DNA from: an uncultured Alistipes sp.
GTDB lineage: Bacteria > Bacteroidota > Bacteroidia > Bacteroidales > Rikenellaceae
NCBI GenBank assembly: GCA_947174295.1
Contig: CAMWIG010000005.1
Span: forward strand, 1 to 28,308
DNA: 28,308 nucleotides
Direction of reading: 5' to 3'
The notes under the pieces were generated by a model, which was not told the DNA's origin, did not search any database, and saw nothing but the letters and a program-made list of their open reading frames with translations. Below, in pieces: positions 1-7,062 of the stretch. How positions within the stretch are numbered: the first letter of the stretch is position 1; each line of letters opens with the position of its first letter. The translations under genes and the position numbers were made by a program.

Positions 1-1
1 C

Positions 2-160
2 GAGACAGTCACCAACCACCTCGGTGCAGATTCGCTCGATACCGTAGAGCTCATCATGGAGTTCGAGAAGGCATTCGATATCACGATTCCCGACGAGGAT
101 GCTGAGAAGATTGCTACCGTAGGCGATGCAGTCGCTTACATCGAGGAGCACAAGAAATAA
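2..160 (+). CDS. acpP: Acyl carrier protein, 3' part (5' end outside window)
   Basis: This is the C-terminal 52 residues of acyl carrier protein, the small acidic cytoplasmic protein that carries growing fatty-acyl chains on a 4'-phosphopantetheine arm. The attachment motif GADSLDTVELIM is visible, with the modified serine encoded at 32-34. The acidic helix II/III region and a normal lysine-rich end (EEHKK) follow, then TAA. The first base of the window belongs to the preceding codon, so the gene is cut by the window edge and is not broken. It sits 45 bp upstream of fabF, the usual acpP-fabF pairing, so cotranscription is likely. Confidence 0.96.
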   Translation, partial: ETVTNHLGADSLDTVELIMEFEKAFDITIPDEDAEKIATVGDAVAYIEEHKK

Positions 161-205
161 TTTCAAGTAATTTTAAACCGCAAGGCAGAACCTAACAATA
201 TAGAT

Positions 206-1453
206 ATGGCAGAAAGAAGAGTAGTCGTAACGGGTATAGGAACCATCAACCCGCTCGGACACAACATAGAGGAGTATTTCACAAATCTTGAAAACGGCGT
301 CAGCGGCGCCGCACCCATTACTCACTTCGACGCTGAAAAATATAAGACGAAGTTCGCCTGCGAAATCAAAAATTACGATTGGACCCAGTATTTCGACCGT
401 AAGGAGGTACGCAAGTACGACCTCTTCACGCAGTATGCACTCATCGCCGCTACGCAGGCCGTAGAGGACGCGGGCATCGACTCCGAGTCCGTAGACAAGG
501 AGCAGGTCGGAGTAATTTGGAGTTCCGGCATCGGAGGACTCAAATCGTTCTTCGACGAATGTCTGGGCTACGCCGCGGGGGACGGAACTCCGCGGTTCAG
601 CCCATTCTTCATCCCTCGGATGATTGCCGACATCGCAGCCGGCTACATCTCCATCAAGTACGGCTTCATGGGCCCCAACTACTGCACCGTGTCGGCATGC
701 GCATCGTCGAACCACGGCCTTATCGACGCCTTCAACCAGATTCGCTGGGGCAAGGCCGACGTGATGGTCGCCGGAGGTTCCGAAGCTGCGGTCAACGAAC
801 CCGCCGTCGGCGGTTTCAACTCGATGCAGGCGCTGTCGACCCGCAATGACGACCCCGAGCACGCATCGCGTCCCTTCGACGTCGACCGCGACGGATTCAT
901 CATCGGCGAGGGTGCCGGCGCAATCGTGCTCGAAGAGTACGAGCACGCAAAGGCCCGCGGCGCAAAAATCTACTGCGAGATGATCGGAGGCGGATGTTCG
1001 GCCGACGCACACCACTTCACCGCACCCCACCCCGAAGGTCTGGGCGCAATGAAGGCGATGCGCGACGCATTGAAGGACGCAGGCATCAAGGCCGAGGATG
1101 TGGACTACGTGAACGTTCACGGTACGTCGACCCCTCTGGGCGACATAGCCGAGCTGAAAGCAGTCAGCGGCGTATTCGGCGAGCATGTCTACGACATCAA
1201 CATATCGTCGACGAAGTCGATGACCGGCCACCTGCTGGGTGCCGCCGGAGCCGTCGAGGCGCTGGCCTGCATCATGGCACTCACCAAGGGCGTCGTTCCG
1301 CCGACAATCAACGTCGAGAACCTCGACCCCGCAATCGACTCGAAGCTCAACCTCACGCTCGGCACGGCGCAGAAGCGCGACGTGAAGTGCGCACTGAGCA
1401 ACACGTTCGGATTCGGAGGTCACAACTCGACCGTAATTTTCCGTAAACTCTAA
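206..1453 (+). CDS. fabF: 3-oxoacyl-[acyl-carrier-protein] synthase II
   Basis: Beta-ketoacyl-ACP synthase II condenses malonyl-ACP with acyl-ACP in the elongation step of type II fatty-acid synthesis in the cytoplasm. The 415-residue protein is full length for the family. The catalytic triad is present: Cys165 in TVSACASSNH, His305 in VNVHGTSTPLGD and His342 in KSMTGHLLGAAGA. The C-terminal gating loop FGFGGHN (401-407) and the N-terminal VVVTGIG are also typical. The ATG at 206 gives the expected thiolase-fold start. It follows acpP closely and precedes rnc by 17 bp, an order common in Bacteroidales, so the three genes probably share a transcript. Confidence 0.97.
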   Translation: MAERRVVVTGIGTINPLGHNIEEYFTNLENGVSGAAPITHFDAEKYKTKFACEIKNYDWTQYFDRKEVRKYDLFTQYALIAATQAVEDAGIDSESVDKEQVGVIWSSGIGGLKSFFDECLGYAAGDGTPRFSPFFIPRMIADIAAGYISIKYGFMGPNYCTVSACASSNHGLIDAFNQIRWGKADVMVAGGSEAAVNEPAVGGFNSMQALSTRNDDPEHASRPFDVDRDGFIIGEGAGAIVLEEYEHAKARGAKIYCEMIGGGCSADAHHFTAPHPEGLGAMKAMRDALKDAGIKAEDVDYVNVHGTSTPLGDIAELKAVSGVFGEHVYDINISSTKSMTGHLLGAAGAVEALACIMALTKGVVPPTINVENLDPAIDSKLNLTLGTAQKRDVKCALSNTFGFGGHNSTVIFRKL

Positions 1454-1470
1454 TACACCTCTGTCCTGCC

Positions 1471-2265
1471 GTGCTGGATTTTCTGTTGCGTCCGCTGCAC
1501 CGCCGTTTCGGCAAGGACAAGGCGTATTACCAAATGATCGACGATATGTTCGGGTTCGTCCCGAACAATATCGAACTCTACAAGCTGGCTTTGATTCATA
1601 AGTCAGCTTCTTTGGTTTTGGAGGACGGCAACCAGATAAACAACGAACGTCTGGAATTCCTGGGCGACGCGGTCATCGAAGCCGTCACGTCGGACTACCT
1701 GTTCATCGAGTTTCCCGACCGGCAGGAGGGATTCATGACGCAGCTGCGTTCGAAAATCGTGTCGCGGCAGTCGCTCAACGAAATAGCCCGACGAATAGGT
1801 CTCGATACGCACATCATCTCGCACTCGAACGGAAACATCACCCAGAAACATATCTACGGCGATGCTTTCGAGGCGATGATGGGCGCGATATATCTCGACC
1901 AGGGCTACGAGTTCGTGAACCGTCTGCTAATCAACAACGTCTACTATCGGTATCTCGACCTGGAAGATCTATCGAAAGAGGAGACCGACTTCAAGAGCCG
2001 CCTCATCGAGTGGTGCCAGAAGCATCGCTACACAATCGAGTTCCGCACGAGCGGCGACCGCACGCATCACGACTCCCACGCGAGGTTCCGCTCGGTCGTG
2101 CTCATCGACGGCATAGAGGTGGGACACGGAGTCGGCGAATCGAAGAAGGAGGCCGAGCAGCAGGCCGCGCACTCGGTATCGGCCGCGCCGATATCCGACC
2201 AGACGTGCGCCGACATTCTCGACAAGTACGACCGCCTGCGAGCCAATGAAACAGCTGCTCGATAA
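1471..2265 (+). CDS. rnc: Ribonuclease III (GTG start)
   Basis: RNase III is an endonuclease that cleaves double-stranded RNA during rRNA maturation and mRNA turnover. The signature NNERLEFLGDAV lies at residues 57-68, with metal ligands Glu59 and Asp66; the second pair is Asp131 and Glu134 in GDAFEAMMGAIYLDQG. A double-stranded RNA-binding domain occupies about 173-238, ending in the conserved KKEAEQQAAH. The 264-residue length is normal for Bacteroidetes. The start is GTG at 1471, 17 bp after fabF; no in-frame ATG lies before the conserved N-terminal region. The last 20 bases overlap the start of radC in another frame, suggesting translational coupling. Confidence 0.95.
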   Translation: MLDFLLRPLHRRFGKDKAYYQMIDDMFGFVPNNIELYKLALIHKSASLVLEDGNQINNERLEFLGDAVIEAVTSDYLFIEFPDRQEGFMTQLRSKIVSRQSLNEIARRIGLDTHIISHSNGNITQKHIYGDAFEAMMGAIYLDQGYEFVNRLLINNVYYRYLDLEDLSKEETDFKSRLIEWCQKHRYTIEFRTSGDRTHHDSHARFRSVVLIDGIEVGHGVGESKKEAEQQAAHSVSAAPISDQTCADILDKYDRLRANETAAR

Positions 2266-2899
2266 ACTGCGCGCCCGCGGTATCGCGGCGCTCTCGGACG
2301 AGGAGCTCGTCGCACTGATTCTCGGCGACGGCACGCCGGCAGCCTCGGCCGCAGAGATAGCGCCACGCATACTCGACGCTGCTGGCGGCACGGGAAATCT
2401 CGCACGCATGGAATTTTCGCGCCTTCGCATGCTCGAAGGCATAGGCGGCGCACGTGCCGCACGAATCGTCGCCGCCGCAGAGCTGGGCCGCCGCGCCGCC
2501 GCGGCAGACACGGCGCAGCAGCAGAGCATCGCCACCGACTCCGACGTAGTGCGGCTGTTCCGTCCGCAGCTGGAATCGCTCGACCACGAGGAGTGCTGGG
2601 TGCTCTACCTATCGGCCGCGAACCGAATCATCGAGCGCACGCGCATGAGCCAGGGGGGCGTGCAGGCTACGGTCGTAGACCACCGGCTGATAATCAAGCG
2701 CGCATTGGAGCTCCTCGCCACGCAGATAATCCTCGTCCACAACCACCCGTCGGGCGCCGCCGAGCCGAGCGAGCAGGATCGCACGCTCACGCGCCGCACG
2801 GCCGAGGCTGCGGCGCTGTTCGACATACGGCTGCTGGATCATGTCATCATAGCCCGCACCGAGGATTTCAGCTTCCGCCGCGCAGGCATCATCCGTTAA
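2246..2899 (+). CDS. radC: RadC-family JAB/MPN domain protein
   Basis: RadC-family protein with an N-terminal helix-hairpin-helix region (about 58-82, LEGIGGARAARI) and a C-terminal JAB1/MPN metalloprotease-like domain. The metal-binding JAMM motif is intact: HNHPSG with His166 and His168, Asp178 ten residues further, and an upstream Glu115/Glu116 before the beta strand CWVLYLS. The family is named for DNA repair, but its true biochemical role is unsettled. It is cytoplasmic. At 217 residues it is near the usual length (about 220-230). Its ATG overlaps the rnc tail by 20 bp, and its stop overlaps the stop of the convergent membrane-protein gene. Confidence 0.93.
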   Translation: MKQLLDKLRARGIAALSDEELVALILGDGTPAASAAEIAPRILDAAGGTGNLARMEFSRLRMLEGIGGARAARIVAAAELGRRAAAADTAQQQSIATDSDVVRLFRPQLESLDHEECWVLYLSAANRIIERTRMSQGGVQATVVDHRLIIKRALELLATQIILVHNHPSGAAEPSEQDRTLTRRTAEAAALFDIRLLDHVIIARTEDFSFRRAGIIR

Positions 2900-3561
2900 T
2901 ATCGGAAAGGGAACACCCGTTCGAAGTTCGCACGTGTAAACACGTATCGCGACAGAAAGCTCACGATGAAACCCGTCACGCACGCCGCGATGACCGTGCC
3001 CTCGCGCACACCCTCTATCTTGCGGGACAATGCGAGCGATGCCGCCACCGCCAGCAGGACGAGCACCACGTCGAAGAGCACTTTCGTGCGTCCGAAGTCG
3101 CGATTGTAACGCCGGGCGGCATAGACGACGAAGCCCTCGGCGCTCATCTTCACCACCTGAGGTTTGATTTCGAGAACGATGCCCACGGCCTGCACCGTGC
3201 ATCCGAGCGCCAGCACCGCCAGCGACGCCGCATAGCCGGTCGGACGCACGCTCTCGGTAAGAGCCATGTTAGCGTCGATGAATATGCCGAGCAGCAGCGA
3301 AAAGGGCAGCTGCAACAGCACCTCGACCGTATCGCGGCGAGTGCGGATACCGCGCAGAAGCCAGAATTCGAAGGCTATGAGCGCGACATTGAACAGAAAG
3401 GTCGTCGTACCGAACGTCAACGGAAAATTGAGGCTCAGCACATAGTTGAAGCTCGAAATGGGGGTCGTACCCAGCGACGAGCGCAAAATCAGCACCATAC
3501 CCATCGAAAGGATATAGATGCCGACGGTAAAGACGAGATACCGGGCGAGTATGTTTTTCAT
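2896..3561 (-). CDS. YczE/YitT-like integral membrane protein (DUF6198-type)
   Basis: A 221-residue inner-membrane protein with about six hydrophobic helices (roughly 8-27, 48-68, 79-100, 108-133, 158-180 and 185-210). The N-terminal pattern with GMVLILRSSLGTTPISS after helix 1 is characteristic of the YczE/YyaS/YitT-like family. Members have no well-established biochemical function, although transport-type roles have been suggested. The ATG is at 3559-3561. The gene converges on radC; the two TAA stops overlap within 2896-2899, so there is no room for a terminator between them. A good Bacteroidetes promoter lies directly upstream (see 3586-3617). Family placement is by sequence pattern only. 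Confidence 0.82.
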   Translation of the reverse strand: MKNILARYLVFTVGIYILSMGMVLILRSSLGTTPISSFNYVLSLNFPLTFGTTTFLFNVALIAFEFWLLRGIRTRRDTVEVLLQLPFSLLLGIFIDANMALTESVRPTGYAASLAVLALGCTVQAVGIVLEIKPQVVKMSAEGFVVYAARRYNRDFGRTKVLFDVVLVLLAVAASLALSRKIEGVREGTVIAACVTGFIVSFLSRYVFTRANFERVFPFRY

Positions 3562-3565
3562 TGCT

Positions 3566-3573
3566 TATGTTTG
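3566..3573 (+). promoter_or_regulatory. Possible -7 element for the GH97 operon
   Basis: TATGTTTG matches the Bacteroidetes -7 box TAnnTTTG on the plus strand, about 120 nt upstream of the GH97 start. No TTG-type -33 element is seen at the usual spacing, and the box lies almost against the start of the divergent membrane-protein gene, so the call is tentative. Confidence 0.3.
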
Positions 3574-3585
3574 TTTGGAATCGCA

Positions 3586-3617
3586 CAAAATTACCGAATT
3601 CATAAGAATTATGCAAA
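3586..3617 (-). promoter_or_regulatory. Bacteroidetes-type promoter for the membrane-protein gene
   Basis: Read on the minus strand, TTTG (3617-3614) and TAATTTTG (3593-3586) are separated by 20 nt. They match the Bacteroidetes -33/-7 consensus (TTTG and TAnnTTTG). The predicted transcript would start near 3579, about 18 nt before the ATG at 3561. This is a motif match with no transcript data. Confidence 0.6.
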
Positions 3618-3693
3618 TATCGGCCAACACGCCGGGCAACTGAGTAAAACGCAACGGTCGGACGTATAGTAATGAAAAGAAGATTAAACAGAC

Positions 3694-5631
3694 ATGACAA
3701 ATATGAAACTCTTTCTTCTCATCGCTGCCGCTGCGACACTCTGCGCATACCCGGCATCGGCCCAAACAGTCAAAGTCGTCTCGCCCGACGGACGGCAGGC
3801 GCTGACTCTCTCCGTCACGACCGACAACGGCGCCACGCGCATCGGCTACACCGTCACGCGCGACGGACGCGAGGTCGTGCGCCCCTCGGCCATGGACCTC
3901 ACCATAGACAACCATGTGTGGGAGCACGCTCTGGCCCGCGACCACTCGAACGGCGGACGCTGGTTCGACAATCTCGAATTTACGGGCGCCGAGCAGACCT
4001 CGCGCGACACCGTGTGGCACAACCGCTTCGGCGAACGCTCCGAGGTGCGCGACGCCTACCGCGGCGCCGTGGTGCACTTCGCCAAGCGCGACAGCTCGAA
4101 ATACCGTCTCGACATCGAGCTGCGCGCCTACGACGAGGGCGTGGCGTTCCGCTACATCCTGCCGATGCACCCCGACGCCGTCTACCACCGCGTGAAGGCC
4201 GACAACACGGAGTTCGCGATGCCCGAAGGCACTCAGGCGTGGTATGCCGCATGGGCGCAGGCGCCCTACGAACTGCGCGAGCTGCGGGATTGGGACGACG
4301 AGTGCGAACGGCCCCTGACGCTGCGCATCGCCGACGACCTCTACGCCGCCATAGGCGAGGCCGCGCAGATCGATTTCCCGCGCGGCAAGCTCCGTCTCTC
4401 CGACTCGAAGCCCTGCACGCTCGTCGAGTCGCTCAACGACGACGGAACAGACCTCGTCACGCCCTATGCCATGCCGTGGCGCGTGGTCATGGCCGCCGAC
4501 CGGCTGGGTGCGCTGCTCGAAAACAACGACATATACCTCAACCTCAACGAAGCGTCGCGCATCGCCGACGACGAGTGGATTCGCCCGGGCAAAATCATGC
4601 GCGAAACGCGTCTGACGACCGAAAACTCGCTGGCCGTCATCGACTTCTGCGCCGCTCACAACATGCAGTACCTGCTCTACGACTGGAAGTGGTACGGCCC
4701 GTCGTTCGACTTCGCGAGCGACGCCGCGCAGGTCGTGGCGCCAATCGACATGAAGCGCGTCGTCGAGTACGGCCGCGAGAAGGGCGTCGGCGTGTGGGTC
4801 TACGTCAACCAGCACGCGCTGCAAAAGCAGGCCGAGGAGATTTTCCCCGTCTATAAAGAGTGGGGGCTCGCCGGCGTGAAGTTCGGATTCGTACAGTTCT
4901 GCAACCAGCACTGGGCCGACTGGGTGCACCGTCTGGTGCGTCTGGCGGCCGACAACGAGCTGATGGTCAACATCCACGACGAATACCGCCCCACGGGCTA
5001 CTCGCGCACCTACCCCAACCTCCTGACGCAGGAGGGAATACGCGGCAACGAGGAGTTCCCCTCGGCCTCGCACAACACCGTACTGCCCTTCACCCGCATG
5101 CTGTGCGGCGCTGGCGACTACACGGTCTGCTACTTCGACCCGCGGATAAAGAACACCCACGCCCACCAGTTGGCATTCCCCGTCATCTTCTTCTCGCCGC
5201 TGCAAACGCTCTACTGGTACGACACGCCGGAGCGCACGGTCGAGGTCGAGGAGTTGGAGTTCTTCGACAACGTACCCACCGTGTGGGATGATACGCGCGT
5301 GGTGGACGACTCCATCGGCGAGCATGTCACCATCGCCCGACGCTCGGGCGAGGAGTGGTTCGTCGGAACGATTGCCGCCGACGAGGCTTGCAGCGTCGCG
5401 GTTCCCACGACGTTCCTCGACCAGGGGCGCGACTACCTGATGCGGGTCTACACCGACGACGAGACGGTCGACTCCCCGACCCGGGTGCGCACCTCGCGCT
5501 ACATCGTCCGCGGCGGCACGGAACTTAGGTTCGACCTCGCGGCTCGCGGCGGCGCGGCCATGCACTTCACGCCGGCCGGAGAGCAGGAGCTGAAAAATTT
5601 CCGCAGAATCCGAAAAAACCGTATATTGTAA
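3694..5631 (+). CDS. GH97 family glycoside hydrolase (SusB-like), exported
   Basis: A 645-residue exported GH97 enzyme, near the usual length for this family of alpha-glucosidases, alpha-galactosidases and beta-L-arabinopyranosidases. A signal peptide covers about 1-23, with AQ-type cleavage; Met4 (3703) is an equally good start. The N-terminal beta-sandwich (about 25-290) is followed by the (beta/alpha)8 barrel (YDWKWYG at 329-335, then VNIHDEYRPTGYSRTYPNL and QEGIRGNEE) and a C-terminal sheet domain. Position 398 in VKFGF is Gly, where retaining members carry the nucleophile Asp, and the HDEYRPTG segment has Asp429 where SusB, from memory, has a catalytic Glu. Glu453 in RGNEE fits the catalytic acid. 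The substrate is not predictable. It heads a plus-strand operon; GH28 starts 4 bp later. Confidence 0.9.
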   Translation: MTNMKLFLLIAAAATLCAYPASAQTVKVVSPDGRQALTLSVTTDNGATRIGYTVTRDGREVVRPSAMDLTIDNHVWEHALARDHSNGGRWFDNLEFTGAEQTSRDTVWHNRFGERSEVRDAYRGAVVHFAKRDSSKYRLDIELRAYDEGVAFRYILPMHPDAVYHRVKADNTEFAMPEGTQAWYAAWAQAPYELRELRDWDDECERPLTLRIADDLYAAIGEAAQIDFPRGKLRLSDSKPCTLVESLNDDGTDLVTPYAMPWRVVMAADRLGALLENNDIYLNLNEASRIADDEWIRPGKIMRETRLTTENSLAVIDFCAAHNMQYLLYDWKWYGPSFDFASDAAQVVAPIDMKRVVEYGREKGVGVWVYVNQHALQKQAEEIFPVYKEWGLAGVKFGFVQFCNQHWADWVHRLVRLAADNELMVNIHDEYRPTGYSRTYPNLLTQEGIRGNEEFPSASHNTVLPFTRMLCGAGDYTVCYFDPRIKNTHAHQLAFPVIFFSPLQTLYWYDTPERTVEVEELEFFDNVPTVWDDTRVVDDSIGEHVTIARRSGEEWFVGTIAADEACSVAVPTTFLDQGRDYLMRVYTDDETVDSPTRVRTSRYIVRGGTELRFDLAARGGAAMHFTPAGEQELKNFRRIRKNRIL

Positions 5632-5635
5632 GGCC

Positions 5636-7045
5636 ATGAAACGAACGATGATAATAGCAGCGCTCCTGCTCGCCGCTCTCACGGCCCGGGCGCAGAAGAT
5701 AGAGACCTATCCCGTGCCGCGCGGAATATACTACGCGCAGCATAACGACGACTACACCGTCCGCGTGCGCGTGCCCGGCGGCGAGTGGCAGGATTTGTAC
5801 GAGTACAAGGTTCTGGTCGACATGGACCGCGTGAGCGAAGCCTCGATGGTGCAGTTCGACTGCGAGGGGCGCATCGAAGTGGCCGTGCGCAAGAACAACG
5901 GCACGTTCCGCGAGGTCGCGGTGCGGCCGCTCTCGCTCGGCATCCGCCCGCGCACCGAGGGCGACATGGTATTCTTCACGATCGACGGCCCGTGCAAGGC
6001 CTCGGTCGAGTTCGACGGCGACCGCCGCCACAACCTCCATCTGTTCGCCAACGCATTGCAGAGCGACATCCCCGACCGCACGGCCGAGGGCGTCATGTGG
6101 TTCGACGAGGGAATCCACGAGCCCGAGGGCGGCGCCAAGGATGGCGAGTGGCTCATACCGTCGAACACGACAGTCTATCTCGCCCCAGGCGCGGTGCTGA
6201 AAGGCAAAATCTCGTGCCGCAACGTAGAGAACGTGCGCATCACGGGCCGCGGATTCGTGTTCCAGCCGCAGCGCGGAATCGAAATCGCCTACTCGAAAAA
6301 CGTGACCGTCGACGGTCTGACGTTCGTCAACCCCACGCACTACACCGTCTTCGGCGGACAGTCCAAGGGCATCGTCGTGCGCAACATCAAGTCGTTCAGC
6401 TGCCGCGGGTGGAGCGACGGAATCGACATGATGTGCTGCTCCGACGTTCTGGTCGAGGATGTCTTCATGCGCAACTCCGACGACTGCGTGGCCATCTACG
6501 GCCACCGCTGGGACTACTACGGCGACGTGCGCAACGTCGAGGTGCGCAACTCCACGCTCTGGGCCGACATCGCCCACCCCACGAACATCGGCATACACGG
6601 CTACACCAAGGAGGGCGACGAGGGAGGCAACATATTGGAGAACATAACGTTCCGCAACATCGACATTCTGGAACACGACGAGGACGACCTCGACTATCAG
6701 GGCTGCATGGCCATCTGCGCCGGCGACTGCAACCTCATCCGCAACGTCCTCTACGAGGATATCCGCATCGAGCGCATCGAGGAGGGGCAGCTCTTCCACT
6801 TCGAGGTGGTCTACAACGACAAGTACAACACCGCGCCGGGCCGCGGAATCGAGAACGTCACCCTGCGCAACATCACCGCCTCGGCGCAAGGCATACGCCG
6901 CCCGACAATCCGCGGCTACGACCAGCAGCGCAGAGTGCGCGGCATAAGATTCGAGAACGTGCGCGTGAACGGACGCCGCATGCGCTCGTTGAAGGACCTC
7001 GGCGCCGCAGTCGGCGACCACGCGGAGGATATAACAGTAAAATAA
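5636..7045 (+). CDS. GH28-like right-handed beta-helix glycosidase, exported
   Basis: A 469-residue exported protein with a signal peptide (1-19), an extra N-terminal beta-sandwich region (about 25-170) and a parallel beta-helix domain from about 176. The helix is recognised by the entry motif IPSNTTVYLAPGAVLKG and by repeated rungs such as NVENVRITGRG and KNVTVDGLTF. The cluster SDGIDMM (260-266) and NSDDCVAI (280-287) matches the acidic active-site strands of polygalacturonase-type GH28 enzymes. The classic G-H-G and R-I-K motifs are not obvious; NIGIHGY (317-323) sits near the expected place. A galacturonide-type substrate is therefore inferred only weakly, and a GH49-like or uncharacterised family is possible. 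It is 4 bp from GH97 and 17 bp from the next gene, so it is operonic. Confidence 0.82.
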   Translation: MKRTMIIAALLLAALTARAQKIETYPVPRGIYYAQHNDDYTVRVRVPGGEWQDLYEYKVLVDMDRVSEASMVQFDCEGRIEVAVRKNNGTFREVAVRPLSLGIRPRTEGDMVFFTIDGPCKASVEFDGDRRHNLHLFANALQSDIPDRTAEGVMWFDEGIHEPEGGAKDGEWLIPSNTTVYLAPGAVLKGKISCRNVENVRITGRGFVFQPQRGIEIAYSKNVTVDGLTFVNPTHYTVFGGQSKGIVVRNIKSFSCRGWSDGIDMMCCSDVLVEDVFMRNSDDCVAIYGHRWDYYGDVRNVEVRNSTLWADIAHPTNIGIHGYTKEGDEGGNILENITFRNIDILEHDEDDLDYQGCMAICAGDCNLIRNVLYEDIRIERIEEGQLFHFEVVYNDKYNTAPGRGIENVTLRNITASAQGIRRPTIRGYDQQRRVRGIRFENVRVNGRRMRSLKDLGAAVGDHAEDITVK

Positions 7046-7062
7046 AAACGACTCTTACAGAT

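Noticed and set aside
5785..7062. Upstream extension of the lyase reading frame through GH28
   Set aside because: The extension is a shadow frame of GH28 with Arg/His/Pro-rich nonsense. The signal peptide at 7063 marks the true start.
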